This document shows, piece by piece, positions 38,377-47,796 of a stretch of 64,000 nucleotides of DNA (positions are counted from its first letter, which is position 1; the number at the start of each line of letters is the position of its first letter). The notes below the pieces were generated by a model. That model ran no database searches, was not told the DNA's origin, and worked only from the letters and a program-made list of their open reading frames with translations. The position numbers and the translations under genes were made by a program. The stretch spans positions 62,001 through 126,000 of the forward strand of contig NZ_QKWJ01000010.1 in assembly GCF_003353055.1 (NCBI RefSeq), in the 5' to 3' direction. This stretch comes from Cupriavidus lacunae (GTDB taxonomy: Bacteria > Pseudomonadota > Gammaproteobacteria > Burkholderiales > Burkholderiaceae).

Positions 38377-39396
38377 ATGCAGCCCGCTCCCCTCAATCCC
38401 TGCAGGATCTGGCAACGGCTTCTCCCACTGGCCAGCGGACTGTTGCTGGCGCTGTCGCACCACGCGGCGTACGGGCAGGAGCTGCTTCTGCTCGGCGGCC
38501 TCCAGTCGACCAAATCCCTTGGCGAACATAGCTACGGCTATGCCTACTCTTACCAGCACAACCTCGGCGAGAACTGGTACGCGACCTTCACCTACCTGAA
38601 TGAAGGCCATGTCACCGACCATCACCGTGACGGCCACAGCGTCCAGCTGTGGTGGCGCTACCTCGCCCTGGACCGCAGACTGACGCTGGCCCTCGGCGCC
38701 GGCCCCTATCGCTATTTCGATACCACCGACCAGCGGCCGGACGGCACCTACGACAACCACCACGGCTGGGGCGCGCTGCTGAGCGCCTCGGCAACCTGGT
38801 ATGTGGACGGCGGGCCCTGGATGTTGCAGGCGCGCTACAGCCGCACACAGACGCCTTCCAGCATCAAGACCAACACGCTGCTGGTGGGCGTCGGCTACCA
38901 GCTCGATCGCGGTGACCGCGGCGGCCCGGTAGTCCCGCCGCCGCGCCGGACCGACAATGTCACGCAAAATGAACTGACGGTGTTTCTCGGCGAAACCATC
39001 GTCAACAGTTTCAATTCGCAGACCTCCACGGCCAAGGCGGTGGAATACCGGCGCGGGCTGTGGCGCTATGTGGACGGAACAGTCAGCTATATCAACGAGG
39101 GTGAAAACGCGGCGCTGCGCCGCAACGGTGTGGCCGCCCAGGCGTGGCTCACGCGCGCGTTCTTCCACGACAAGCTGACACTGGGAGTCGGGGTGGGCCC
39201 GTACTATGCGATCGACCTGAGCCAGCAAGGCCTGGGCGCGGCCAGCCCGCCGTCGCGCTGGTCGGGCCTGATGTCGATGTCGGCCAGCTACCGGCTCGGC
39301 GACCACTGGCTGACGCGGCTGACATGGAACCGCACCGTGACCGGCTACGACCGCGATACCGACGTGATCCTGGCGGGCGTCGGCTACCGCTTCTAA
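38377..39396 (+). CDS. outer-membrane beta-barrel-like protein made of two homologous halves
   Basis: 339 residues. A signal peptide (about 1-33, ending HAAYG) precedes two halves of about 140 residues each (about 35-181 and 198-339). They share the pattern of strands and key words: FTYLNEG / VSYINEG, LTLALGAGPYRYFD / LTLGVGVGPYYAID, and a final VGVGYQLD / AGVGYRF. The alternating polar/aromatic strands and the terminal Phe fit outer-membrane barrels. No family is recognised; a small eight-stranded type is possible. GGAG precedes the ATG; the longer frame upstream is antisense composition. A bidirectional terminator follows. Confidence 0.75.
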   Translation: MQPAPLNPCRIWQRLLPLASGLLLALSHHAAYGQELLLLGGLQSTKSLGEHSYGYAYSYQHNLGENWYATFTYLNEGHVTDHHRDGHSVQLWWRYLALDRRLTLALGAGPYRYFDTTDQRPDGTYDNHHGWGALLSASATWYVDGGPWMLQARYSRTQTPSSIKTNTLLVGVGYQLDRGDRGGPVVPPPRRTDNVTQNELTVFLGETIVNSFNSQTSTAKAVEYRRGLWRYVDGTVSYINEGENAALRRNGVAAQAWLTRAFFHDKLTLGVGVGPYYAIDLSQQGLGAASPPSRWSGLMSMSASYRLGDHWLTRLTWNRTVTGYDRDTDVILAGVGYRF

Positions 39397-39398
39397 GC

Positions 39399-39425
39399 AA
39401 ACAGGCCGGCAAAGCCGGCCTGTTT
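39399..39425. terminator. bidirectional terminator between the barrel gene and iscX
   Basis: AAACAGGCCGGC, loop AAA, GCCGGCCTGTTT: a perfect 12-bp stem with T-runs on both strands, serving the barrel gene on the plus strand and the isc operon on the minus strand. Confidence 0.9.
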
Positions 39426-39439
39426 CAGGACTTTCCAGT

Positions 39440-39634
39440 CTATTCGGATTCTTCGATCCAGGCGGCCTGGATCGCCTCCAGGATCTTCTCGCCGGAACGC
39501 TCAGGCGCATCGGCGAAGCCATCCAGCTCCAGCACCCAGCGTCGCAGGTCGGTGAATCGCACCGACATGGGATCCACATCGGGATACTTGTCGTACAGGG
39601 CTGCCGCGATATCGTAGGTATCGGTCCACTTCAT
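39440..39634 (-). CDS. iscX: Fe-S assembly protein IscX
   Basis: 64 residues, the family size. The WTDTYDIAAALYD start and the acidic tail (IQAAWIEESE) are typical. IscX binds IscS and iron and may control or donate iron to the ISC system. It is the last gene of the isc operon, 33 bases after fdx. Confidence 0.95.
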   Translation of the reverse strand: MKWTDTYDIAAALYDKYPDVDPMSVRFTDLRRWVLELDGFADAPERSGEKILEAIQAAWIEESE

Positions 39635-39667
39635 GGGATTGTTCTCCGCTGAGGTCTGCCGGGCCGC

Positions 39668-40006
39668 TCAGTGGCCTTCCTTGGCGTGGTTGATGGTGTA
39701 CTTCGGGATCTCGATGGTGAGGTCTTCCTCATCGACGATGGCCTGGCACGAGAGGCGCGAATTCGGCTCCAGCCCCCAGGCCTTGTCGAGCAGGTCTTCT
39801 TCCTTCTCTTCCGCCTCGTTGAGCGAATTGAAGCCCTCGCGCACGATCACGTGGCAGGTGGTGCAGGCGCACGATTTCTCGCAGGCGTGCTCGATCTCGA
39901 TGCCGTGCGAGAGCAGCGCGTCGCAGACGCTGACGCCCTTGTCGGCTTCAATCACCGTCCCTTCCGGACAGTATTCAACGTGGGGCAAAACAATGATCTG
40001 AGGCAT
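39668..40006 (-). CDS. fdx: ISC-system [2Fe-2S] ferredoxin
   Basis: 112 residues. The cluster ligands are CEKSCACTTC (C-x5-C-x2-C with the first three) and the later Cys in SRLSCQAI. It supplies electrons for cluster assembly on IscU. It follows hscA by 40 bases. Confidence 0.96.
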   Translation of the reverse strand: MPQIIVLPHVEYCPEGTVIEADKGVSVCDALLSHGIEIEHACEKSCACTTCHVIVREGFNSLNEAEEKEEDLLDKAWGLEPNSRLSCQAIVDEEDLTIEIPKYTINHAKEGH

Positions 40007-40046
40007 GTGGTGTCCTGATGTCTGTATGTCGGTGCGGGCCCGGTGA

Positions 40047-41912
40047 TCAGCCCAGCTCCTGCACCTTGCGCCCGGCCAGCGCGCTCTTGATCGAGCGGTC
40101 CATGCGGCGGGCTGCGAATTCGTCGGTACCGTGCGACAGCTTTTCCACTGCGGCGTGGATGGCGTGATGGTCCTCGCCGGCGGCGATCTCGCGCACCGTG
40201 GCCATCAGCGCTTCCACCGCGGTGCGCTCTTCGGCCGAGAGCAGGTCGCCATCGGTTTCCAGTGCGCGCTGCGTGGCCTCGAACAGCCGGTCCGCATCCA
40301 CGCGCGCTTCGGCCAGCGCGCGGCTCTTCATGTCGTGCTCGGCCTCGCGGAAGCTGTCCTGCAGCATGCGCGCGATATCGTCGTCGGCCAGGCCGTACGA
40401 CGGCTTGACCGTGACCGAGGCTTCCACGCCCGAATGGGTCTCGCGCGCGGTCACCGACAGCAGCCCGTCGGCGTCGACCTGGTAGGTCACGCGGATGCGC
40501 GCCGCGCCCGCCACCATCGGCGGGATGCCGCGCAGCTCGAAGCGCGCCAGCGAACGGCAGTCGCTGGCCAGCTCGCGCTCGCCCTGCAGCACGTGGATCG
40601 CCATCGCGGTCTGGCCGTCCTTGAAGGTGGTGAACTCCTGCGCGCGCGCCACCGGGATGGTGCTGTTGCGCGGGATGATCTTCTCGACCAGGCCGCCCAT
40701 GGTCTCCACGCCCAGCGACAGCGGGATCACGTCGAGCAGCAGCCAGTCTTCGCCCGGGGCATGGTTGCCGGCCAGAAGGTTGGCCTGCATGGCGGCGCCC
40801 AGCGCGACCACGCGGTCCGGGTCCAGGTTGGTCAGCGGGGTCTGGCCGAAGTAGTCGCCGACGGCCTTGCGGATCGACGGCATGCGTGTTGCGCCACCGA
40901 CCAGCACCACGCCCTTGACCTCGTCAGGGGTCACACCGGCGTCGCGCAGCGCCTTGCGCACCGGCGCCACCGTTTTCTGCACCAGGTGCGCTGTGATCTG
41001 CTCGAAGGTCTCGTCGGTCAGCGCCAGGTGGACGATCTCGCCGGAATCGAGCACGGCATCGATCACGGTACTGTCCGCTTCCGACAGCGCTTCCTTGGCG
41101 GCACGCGCACGCACCATCAGCAGGCGCATGTCCTGCGCCGACAGCGGCTGCAGGCCGGCCTGCTCGACGATCCAGCACAGCACGCGCTGGTCGAAATCGT
41201 CGCCGCCGAGTGCCGAGTCGCCGCCCGTGGCCATCACTTCGAACACGCCGCGCGTGAGCTTCAGCACCGAAATATCGAAGGTACCGCCGCCCAGATCATA
41301 GACCGCGTAAATGCCTTCCGAGGCATTGTCCAGCCCGTAGGCGATGGCAGCCGCGGTCGGCTCGTTGAGCAGGCGCAGCACTTCCAGGCCGGCCAGGCGC
41401 GCGGCATCCTTGGTCGCCTGGCGCTGGGCCTCATCGAAGTACGCCGGCACGGTGATGACCGCGCCGACCAGATCGTCGCCAAGGGTGTCTTCTGCGCGCT
41501 GGCGCAGCGTGGCCAGGATCTCGGCCGAGATCTCCACCGGGCTCTTCACGCCCGCGGCGGTCTTGATCTGCAGCATGCCCGGCGCATCGACAAAGTCATA
41601 CGGGCTGTGCTCGATATTGGTCACATCGCGCAGGCCGCGGCCCATGAAGCGCTTGACCGAAACGATGGTGTTCTTGGGGTCGCGCACCGCTTCTTCCTGG
41701 GCCCGGTACCCGATATGGGTGGTACGGTCCGGCAGGTAGCGCACGACCGAGGGCAGCAGCGCGCGGCCGCGCTCGTCGGCCAGCACTTCGGGAACGCTGC
41801 TGCGCACCGCGGCCACCAGCGAGTTGGTGGTGCCGAGGTCGATGCCGACGGCCAGGCGGCGTTGGTGGGGCGCCGGCGACATGCCGGGTTCGGAAATCTG
41901 GAGCAGTGCCAT
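40047..41912 (-). CDS. hscA: Fe-S assembly chaperone HscA
   Basis: 621 residues of the Hsp70 family. The N-terminal ATPase begins [13 protein letters not shown] near residue 21, with [10 protein letters not shown] near 205, and a substrate-binding domain covers the C-terminal third. HscA recognises the LPPVK motif of IscU and promotes cluster transfer with HscB. The ATG at 41912 is family-typical; the frame extends upstream only as an open frame over the gap to hscB. It follows hscB on the same strand. Confidence 0.96.
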   Translation of the reverse strand: MALLQISEPGMSPAPHQRRLAVGIDLGTTNSLVAAVRSSVPEVLADERGRALLPSVVRYLPDRTTHIGYRAQEEAVRDPKNTIVSVKRFMGRGLRDVTNIEHSPYDFVDAPGMLQIKTAAGVKSPVEISAEILATLRQRAEDTLGDDLVGAVITVPAYFDEAQRQATKDAARLAGLEVLRLLNEPTAAAIAYGLDNASEGIYAVYDLGGGTFDISVLKLTRGVFEVMATGGDSALGGDDFDQRVLCWIVEQAGLQPLSAQDMRLLMVRARAAKEALSEADSTVIDAVLDSGEIVHLALTDETFEQITAHLVQKTVAPVRKALRDAGVTPDEVKGVVLVGGATRMPSIRKAVGDYFGQTPLTNLDPDRVVALGAAMQANLLAGNHAPGEDWLLLDVIPLSLGVETMGGLVEKIIPRNSTIPVARAQEFTTFKDGQTAMAIHVLQGERELASDCRSLARFELRGIPPMVAGAARIRVTYQVDADGLLSVTARETHSGVEASVTVKPSYGLADDDIARMLQDSFREAEHDMKSRALAEARVDADRLFEATQRALETDGDLLSAEERTAVEALMATVREIAAGEDHHAIHAAVEKLSHGTDEFAARRMDRSIKSALAGRKVQELG

Positions 41913-42018
41913 GGTAATTCTTCGCTGTCTTGTACGGCAGGGAAACCGCCATGCGGGCGGCATGGAGGCGGTTTTCGCGCCGGGCGCCATTGTGTCACGG
42001 CCCCGGCAATCTTGCCGG

Positions 42019-42537
42019 TCAGTCTTCCAGCCGGTCGAGGGCCTCGCTGGTATCGTGCTCGATCTTCTCGATAAACATCAGTTGCCGCACCGCGCCGCCG
42101 GCCGCGTCGTTGTCGCCGGCATCCAGCAGCGCGCCCAGTGCTTCGTGGCGCTCGCGCTTTTCCTGGCGCAGGCTGCGCAGCAGCGCATCGAGCCGGTCCA
42201 CCGCGCGCTCTTCCACCGCCTCCTGCAGCGCTTCGCGCCATTCCATCTGCTGCATCAGGAAGGCCGGCGTCATGGCCGTGTTGTTCTCGGCCTGCACATC
42301 GACGCCGCGCAGTTTCAGCAGGTAGGTCGCGCGCCGCAGCGGTTGCCGCAGCGTACGGTAGGCTTCATTGGCATGCGCGGCCCACTGCATGGCCACGCGA
42401 CGCTCGGCGTCGCCCGCCTTGGCAAAGCGGTCCGGATGCGCCTGCGACTGCACGGTGCGGTACGCCGCATCCAGCGCGGCTTCATCGACGCCGTACTGCG
42501 CCGGCAGGCCGAACAGCGCAAAAAAATCGTCTTTCAA
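42019..42537 (-). CDS. hscB: Fe-S assembly co-chaperone HscB
   Basis: 172 residues from a TTG start at 42537 ([11 protein letters not shown]), the family-typical N terminus; a second TTG at 42549 would add four residues. No ATG exists nearby, so a TTG start is certain for this gene. The J-domain covers the first 75 residues with HPD in SQAHPDRF, and the C-terminal three-helix bundle binds IscU. It stimulates HscA ATPase. Confidence 0.92.
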   Translation of the reverse strand: MKDDFFALFGLPAQYGVDEAALDAAYRTVQSQAHPDRFAKAGDAERRVAMQWAAHANEAYRTLRQPLRRATYLLKLRGVDVQAENNTAMTPAFLMQQMEWREALQEAVEERAVDRLDALLRSLRQEKRERHEALGALLDAGDNDAAGGAVRQLMFIEKIEHDTSEALDRLED

Positions 42538-42600
42538 CTGCTTCCCCAAGAAAAAGGAGCGACCGCGCCGCCCCTTTGTCCATTGCCGCCACGGTGCCGC

Positions 42601-42822
42601 TCAGGCGGGCTTGCGTGCCCACTCGGCTGGCGGTTCGTTGCGGTCGCACTTCAGGCAGTTCACCCGCATGCCGATCATGCCGGCGCGGCCCTGCTCGCTT
42701 TGCGTCCATGGCCGCGACTGCCACGGCGGGTCGTGTCGCATATGCTGGCCGTGCCCGCATTCGAGTTCGGCCACCCAGTGGCCTTCCTCGTCCCGGCGGA
42801 ACCCGACGATGCTGCGCTCCAC
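42601..42822 (-). CDS. DUF3565 small Cys-rich protein in the isc operon
   Basis: About 73 residues from the GTG at 42822 (MERSIVGFRRDEEGHW); an ATG at 42918 would overlap iscA by 71 bases. The motifs CGHGQHMRHDPPW and CLKC suggest a zinc or iron-binding site. DUF3565 has no known function. It sits between iscA (stop at 42848) and hscB (start at 42537) on the same strand and is almost certainly co-transcribed. The start is uncertain. Confidence 0.7.
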   Translation of the reverse strand: MERSIVGFRRDEEGHWVAELECGHGQHMRHDPPWQSRPWTQSEQGRAGMIGMRVNCLKCDRNEPPAEWARKPA

Positions 42823-42847
42823 CGGGGCTTGCTTGCGCTGGCGCGCC

Positions 42848-43168
42848 TCAGACCGTGAAGGACTCGCCGCAGCCGCACTCGTCCTTGACGTTGGGGTTGT
42901 TGAAGCGGAATCCTTCATTCAACCCTTCACGCGCGTAGTCGAGTTCGGTGCCGTCGATATACGGCAGGCTCTTGGCGTCGACAATGACCTTGATGCCGTG
43001 CGATTCGAACACCGCGTCTTCCGGCAGCAGTTCGTCCACGTATTCCAGCTTGTAGGCCAGGCCCGAGCAGCCGGTGGTCTTCACGCCCAGGCGCAGGCCC
43101 ACGCCTTTGCCGCGGCGTTCCAGATAGCGGGCCACATGCTTGGCCGCCTTCTCGGTCATGGTGATCAT
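42848..43168 (-). CDS. iscA: Fe-S assembly A-type carrier IscA
   Basis: 106 residues. The three conserved cysteines are in [11 protein letters not shown] and the C-terminal CGCGESF. It carries an iron-sulfur cluster from IscU to target enzymes. It follows iscU by 43 bases. Confidence 0.96.
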   Translation of the reverse strand: MITMTEKAAKHVARYLERRGKGVGLRLGVKTTGCSGLAYKLEYVDELLPEDAVFESHGIKVIVDAKSLPYIDGTELDYAREGLNEGFRFNNPNVKDECGCGESFTV

Positions 43169-43211
43169 CGTTGCGTCTTCCTTCGTCGATGCCGTGGTCA
43201 GTGCGACAGAA

Positions 43212-43610
43212 TCAGGCAGCCTTCTGCTCGGCGCCGTGCTTCTTCTTGTAGTCTTCGACGGCGGCCTTGATCGCGTCTTCGGCCAGGATCGAGCAGTGGA
43301 TCTTCACCGGCGGCAGGGCCAGCTCTTCGGCGATCTGGGTGTTCTTGATCTCCAGCGCCTGGTCCACGGTCTTGCCCTTGACCCACTCGGTCACAAGCGA
43401 GGACGAGGCGATGGCCGAGCCGCAGCCGTAGGTCTTGAACTTGGCGTCTTCGATCACGCCAGCCTCGTTGACCTTGATCTGCAGCTTCATCACGTCGCCA
43501 CAAGCCGGCGCACCGACCATGCCGGTGCCGACCGCATCGTCGTTCTTGTCGAACGAACCGACGTTGCGGGGGTTTTCATAGTGGTCGAGAACCTTCGTGC
43601 TGTATGACAT
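43212..43610 (-). CDS. iscU: Fe-S scaffold protein IscU
   Basis: 132 residues. Cys in ACGDVMKLQ, in [11 protein letters not shown] and in HCSILAED are the three cluster ligands, and LPPVK directly before HCSIL is the HscA site. IscU assembles [2Fe-2S] and [4Fe-4S] clusters with sulfur from IscS. The length is slightly above the usual 128. Confidence 0.97.
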   Translation of the reverse strand: MSYSTKVLDHYENPRNVGSFDKNDDAVGTGMVGAPACGDVMKLQIKVNEAGVIEDAKFKTYGCGSAIASSSLVTEWVKGKTVDQALEIKNTQIAEELALPPVKIHCSILAEDAIKAAVEDYKKKHGAEQKAA

Positions 43611-43674
43611 TTGCTTACCTCTTGCGTATCTTTTGCGGGGGTATTGCTATTGCTCTGCTTGTCCGGCGGACGCG

Positions 43675-44892
43675 TCAGTGCGCGGCCCACTGGATCGAAT
43701 TCAGGTCGACGCCGTCCTTGAACATCTCCCACAGCGGCGACAGGTCGCGCAGCTTGCCGATCTTGCTCTTGAGCAGCTCGATGGTGTAGTCGATCTCCTG
43801 CTCGGTGGTGAAGCGGCCCACCGTGAAGCGGATCGAGCTGTGGGCCAGTTCGTCGTTGCGGCCCAGGGCGCGCAGCACATACGACGGCTCCAGCGAGGCC
43901 GAGGTGCAGGCGGAACCCGACGACACCGCCACGTCCTTGATCGCCATGATCAGCGACTCGCCTTCGACAAAGTTGAAGCTGACGTTCAGGTTGTGCGGCA
44001 CGCGGTGGTCCAGGTCGCCGTTCAGGTAGACCTCTTCCATGTCCGACAGGCCGTTCCACAGGCGGTCGCGCAGCATGCGGATGCGTTCGTTCTCGGTCGC
44101 CATCTCTTCGCGGGCGATGCGGAAGGCTTCGCCCATGCCGACGATCTGGTGCGGGGCCAGCGTGCCCGAGCGCATGCCGCGCTCATGGCCGCCGCCGTGC
44201 ATCTGCGCCTCGATGCGCACGCGCGGCTTGCGGCGCACGTACAGCGCGCCGATGCCCTTGGGGCCGTAAGTCTTGTGGGCCGAGAACGACATCAGGTCGC
44301 ACTTCAGCTTGCCCAGGTCGATCGCCACCTTGCCGGTCGCCTGCGCGGCGTCGCAATGGAAGATGATGCCCTTCTCGCGGCAGATCTCGCCGATCTGCTC
44401 GACGTCCTGGATCACGCCGATCTCGTTGTTGACCAGCATCACCGAGACCAGGATGGTGTCCGGGCGCAGCGCCTGCCTGAACACGTCCATGTCGAGCAGG
44501 CCGTTTTCCTTGACGTCGAGGTAGGTCACTTCAAAGCCCTGGCGCTCCAGCTCGCGCGTGGTGTCCAGCACGGCCTTGTGCTCGGTCTTCAGGGTGATGA
44601 TGTGCTTGCCCTTGCCCGAATAGAAATTCGCGGCGCCCTTGATCGCCAGGTTGTTCGATTCGGTCGCTCCCGAGGTCCACACGATCTCGCGCGGGTCAGC
44701 GCCGACCAGTGCTGCGACCTGCTCACGCGCCTCTTCCACCGCGCGCTCCGCCTCCCAGCCGTACGCATGGCTGCGCGAGGCGGGGTTGCCGAACTGCTCG
44801 CGCAGGTACGGAATCATCTTGTCCGCCACGCGCGGGTCCACCGGCGTGGTGGCCGAGTAATCCATGTAGATGGGGAAATGTGGGGTGCTCAT
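43675..44892 (-). CDS. iscS: cysteine desulfurase IscS
   Basis: 405 residues. PLP enzyme that takes sulfur from cysteine. The PLP lysine is in [12 protein letters not shown] near residue 207, and the sulfur-carrying cysteine is in [13 protein letters not shown] near residue 328. It is the second gene of the isc operon, 60 bases after iscR. Confidence 0.97.
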   Translation of the reverse strand: MSTPHFPIYMDYSATTPVDPRVADKMIPYLREQFGNPASRSHAYGWEAERAVEEAREQVAALVGADPREIVWTSGATESNNLAIKGAANFYSGKGKHIITLKTEHKAVLDTTRELERQGFEVTYLDVKENGLLDMDVFRQALRPDTILVSVMLVNNEIGVIQDVEQIGEICREKGIIFHCDAAQATGKVAIDLGKLKCDLMSFSAHKTYGPKGIGALYVRRKPRVRIEAQMHGGGHERGMRSGTLAPHQIVGMGEAFRIAREEMATENERIRMLRDRLWNGLSDMEEVYLNGDLDHRVPHNLNVSFNFVEGESLIMAIKDVAVSSGSACTSASLEPSYVLRALGRNDELAHSSIRFTVGRFTTEQEIDYTIELLKSKIGKLRDLSPLWEMFKDGVDLNSIQWAAH

Positions 44893-44952
44893 CGTTATGA
44901 CTGCCTTGTTAGGGACCGCTGATCGCTGTTTGCTGTCGTTGCCCGGGCGCGT

Positions 44953-45510
44953 TCAGGACTGCGCCAGGCTGAAAACTGAATTCACCATTCTGGCCCGGAC
45001 CGGCTTTTCCTGCTTGTCGGCCTTGCCGCGCGCCGCGGCCGCGACCGGCTGCGCGGCGTCTTCGCGCATGTCGTGCAGCACCGTCGCGGGCTGGCGCTCG
45101 CGCTGCTGGTCCACCAGGTTCTTGAGGGAAACGGAGTCGAGGTACTCGACCATCTTCTGGTTCAGCGTGGCCCACAGTTCGTGGGTCATGCAGCGCCCGG
45201 AGCCGTCATCTCCGTTACAATTGCCCTTGCCGCCGCACTGGGTGGCATCCAGGGGCTCGTCCACGGCGATGATGATGTCCGCAACTGTGACGTCTTCGGC
45301 CTTGCGCGCCAGACTGTAGCCGCCGCCCGGGCCGCGCACGCTTTCGACGATCTCGTGCCGGCGCAGCTTGCCAAACAGCTGCTCCAGGTAGGACAGCGAG
45401 ATCTTCTGCCGCTGGCTGATGCCGGCGAGCGTGACCGGTCCCTGGTCCTGGCGCATGGCCAGGTCGATCATCGCAGTGACCGCGAAGCGGCCTTTGGTGG
45501 TCAGTCTCAT
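44953..45510 (-). CDS. iscR: Fe-S cluster-sensing repressor IscR
   Basis: 185 residues, Rrf2 family. An N-terminal winged helix binds DNA; the [2Fe-2S] ligands are the three cysteines in CGGKGNC and GRCMTHELW near 92-104. Holo-IscR represses its own operon. A type-1 site (45567-45589) lies over the -35 element of the operon promoter. The C-terminal tail is Ala/Arg-rich and probably disordered. Confidence 0.97.
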   Translation of the reverse strand: MRLTTKGRFAVTAMIDLAMRQDQGPVTLAGISQRQKISLSYLEQLFGKLRRHEIVESVRGPGGGYSLARKAEDVTVADIIIAVDEPLDATQCGGKGNCNGDDGSGRCMTHELWATLNQKMVEYLDSVSLKNLVDQQRERQPATVLHDMREDAAQPVAAAARGKADKQEKPVRARMVNSVFSLAQS

Positions 45511-45557
45511 GGTGCAGGGCTCTGGGGATGAAGCGAATACTTGATCGTTTCCGTCAA

Positions 45558-45586
45558 GTATAAAGGTACCCGACTAATTCAGTCAA
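45558..45586 (-). promoter_or_regulatory. promoter of the isc operon
   Basis: On the minus strand TTGACT (45581-45586), 17 nt, TTATAC (45558-45563): a near-consensus sigma-70 promoter. Start of transcription is expected near 45551, giving a leader of about 40 nt. Confidence 0.85.
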
Positions 45587-45589
45587 CTA
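45567..45589. promoter_or_regulatory. IscR type-1 operator
   Basis: A 23-bp near-palindrome with the halves TACCCGACT and AGTCAACTA separated by AATTC. It matches every position of the type-1 core TASYYGACTR-WWW-YAGTCRRSTA and covers the -35 element TTGACT. Confidence 0.9.
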
Positions 45590-45615
45590 CCCCTGCCGCA
45601 GCGCACCACCGGCCG

Positions 45616-47712
45616 TCAGGCCTCGCGCCCGCCGGCGGCCGTCTCCGGGCCTGCCACGTGGGGCGGCATCACCAGCGACAACGGGTGTTTCAGGATGCGC
45701 CGCCGCACGGCCGCGCTCAGCTCGGCCCGGTCCACGCGCCGCAGGTTGCGTGACCGCAACGCCATATTGAACGCCAGCGCAAAGCTCACCGCCACGTTCA
45801 GCATCCCCATCAGCGCAATGCCCGCCACCGCCAGCCACAGCGCCGGCATGCGCAGCGCATCCAGGCCCAGCACGCCGATCGCGGCGCCGACCGAGCCGGT
45901 CGACAACGTCACATGGCGCACTTCCATATGCGGCCCGAAGAAGCTCAGGATCTCCGGCCCCAACCCCAGCAGCAGGCCCAGCGACACGTTGGCGACAATG
46001 CCGGACAGGTTGCGCCTCCAGAAATCCGCCAGCCGGGTGGCGCCGCGCGCACCCAGCACGTACTGCAGGCGCCGGTTGTAGGCCATCACGTCATGCACGC
46101 GGTGCAGCGCGAACCAGTTGTCGGCCCAGCCGGCGATCAGGCTGGAGAGCCACAGCAGCACGCCGGTGAAGGCGGCATAAAGCGGCGTGAGACCCAGGAT
46201 CGAGAAGGATTCGATGGTGGCAATCGCCTTGGCCGGCGTGATCAGGTTGGCGCCCAGCAGCTTGTACGCCAGCCACTGGATCCCCAGTGCCACCGGGAAC
46301 ACCACTGCCAGGTTGCCGACGATGGCCGCCGCGTTGGAGCGGATCATGGCGATGGTGTCGTCGATGAAGATCTCGCGCCCTTCCGGCCGCCCCGCCCCGT
46401 CCAGCCGGTGCGCCAGCGCGGGCCCGGTCATGGCCGGCTGCTTGGTCGCCAGCGTGAAGTGCGCGAAATGGATGGCCAGGAAGCTGCCGGCGTAGTTGAA
46501 CGAGGCCAGCAGCCCTTCGCTGAATTTGTCCAGGTGCAGGCCGTAGATCAGGAACTTCAGGTACACCGTGGCGACCGAGACCAGGCCGCCGCCGGCCGCG
46601 GCGCGCACCAGTTCGGCGTACTCCTTGCGGTCGCGCGTGATGTAGTGCTCGCCGGTCTCGGCCGAGCGCTCCACCACCTTGCGCGCCAGCTGCGCGAACG
46701 AGGTCCCGGCCAGGTGCGAGATGCTGCGCCGGGCCTGGGTCGAGCGGATCAGCTCCGCCACCAGGTGCGCCTGCATGCCGGCGCGGCCGGGCTCGACCCA
46801 GGCCGCCAGCAGCAGCTCGATGCGGCTGAGCTGCACCTTCATGCGCTCGATCTGGAACACCACCTCGACCGACACGCCGTTTTCTTCCAGGTCCTCGTAC
46901 ACATGGCGGGCCGCCGCATGGCAGCCATCGAGCAGCGCGCGGAAGTAGTTCAGGCGGTGGCCGAAGCGGCTGTCGTCATGGCGCAGGCCATCTTCCCGCA
47001 AGGCCTGGATGGCCTCGTCCAGGCGGAAGAACGGGGTGTCCTCGACACGCCCGGCCAGGCGCGAACGAATCGCCTGGCTCAGGCCGGTGGCGCGCACCTG
47101 GCTGACCAGCACCGCGATGCTGGTGGCCAGGGTCTTGCCCAGCGCATCGCGATACTGCGCCATGGCCGCCGCCTCGTCCTCGGCGCTGCCGGCCTGCAGC
47201 ACGCGCGCCAGCCGCGCCATCAGTTCATCGTCGATGGCCTCGACCCACCCGGCATCCTCGTCGCCGACGAATACCAGCGCAAACAGCCCGGCCATGTCGC
47301 TGCGGTTGGGCGGCGGCGGCAGGAAGCGGTTCTGCAGCCGGCTCACCATCTCGCTGACGAAGCCCGGGTGCAGCGCCACGCCGGTATCGCAGAACAGGCC
47401 CGTGGGATCGTTCTCGCGCACCAGGCTGCGCACCGTCAGCGCGAAGCGTCCGGCCCAGTCGGGATGCCGTTCCAGCACCTGCAGCAGGTAGCGCAGGCGC
47501 ACATGCTCCGGATGGCGGCGCTGCGCGCCGGCTTCCTGGCTGTCGGCGTCGGCGCCGAGCCCGCCGTCGCGGCGGATCCAGAAGCCCAGCTCGATCAGCC
47601 AGCCGTTGCGCTCGGCCAGCGGGGCATCCGGGTCGGCCGCGGCCAGGATGGCGTCGAGCTGCAGGCTGGCATTGCGCGACTCGCGCCATTTGCGGAACAG
47701 TTTGCGAAGCAT
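45616..47712 (-). CDS. multi-span membrane protein of the so-called site-specific recombinase family
   Basis: 698 residues (start MLRKLFRKW). The N-terminal two thirds is soluble and helical; the last 280 residues hold five or six membrane segments. It belongs to the COG4389 group, often annotated as site-specific recombinase, but I see no tyrosine or serine recombinase active site, so the name is doubtful. Its function is unknown. It lies upstream of the isc operator on the same strand, with a gap of only about 25 bases, so transcripts may run into iscR. Confidence 0.7.
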   Translation of the reverse strand: MLRKLFRKWRESRNASLQLDAILAAADPDAPLAERNGWLIELGFWIRRDGGLGADADSQEAGAQRRHPEHVRLRYLLQVLERHPDWAGRFALTVRSLVRENDPTGLFCDTGVALHPGFVSEMVSRLQNRFLPPPPNRSDMAGLFALVFVGDEDAGWVEAIDDELMARLARVLQAGSAEDEAAAMAQYRDALGKTLATSIAVLVSQVRATGLSQAIRSRLAGRVEDTPFFRLDEAIQALREDGLRHDDSRFGHRLNYFRALLDGCHAAARHVYEDLEENGVSVEVVFQIERMKVQLSRIELLLAAWVEPGRAGMQAHLVAELIRSTQARRSISHLAGTSFAQLARKVVERSAETGEHYITRDRKEYAELVRAAAGGGLVSVATVYLKFLIYGLHLDKFSEGLLASFNYAGSFLAIHFAHFTLATKQPAMTGPALAHRLDGAGRPEGREIFIDDTIAMIRSNAAAIVGNLAVVFPVALGIQWLAYKLLGANLITPAKAIATIESFSILGLTPLYAAFTGVLLWLSSLIAGWADNWFALHRVHDVMAYNRRLQYVLGARGATRLADFWRRNLSGIVANVSLGLLLGLGPEILSFFGPHMEVRHVTLSTGSVGAAIGVLGLDALRMPALWLAVAGIALMGMLNVAVSFALAFNMALRSRNLRRVDRAELSAAVRRRILKHPLSLVMPPHVAGPETAAGGREA

Positions 47713-47796
47713 GGATTCTCGTGGGATCGGGCCATCGGCCGCGGCGTTCGTGACGGCGCGGCGCAAGCGGCGGGAAGACAGCGGATGGTGCCGGCG

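Noticed and set aside
37987..39396. Barrel protein extended upstream to 37987
   Set aside because: The extension overlaps the glycine-zipper gene and its terminator; ATG 38377 has GGAG and a signal peptide.
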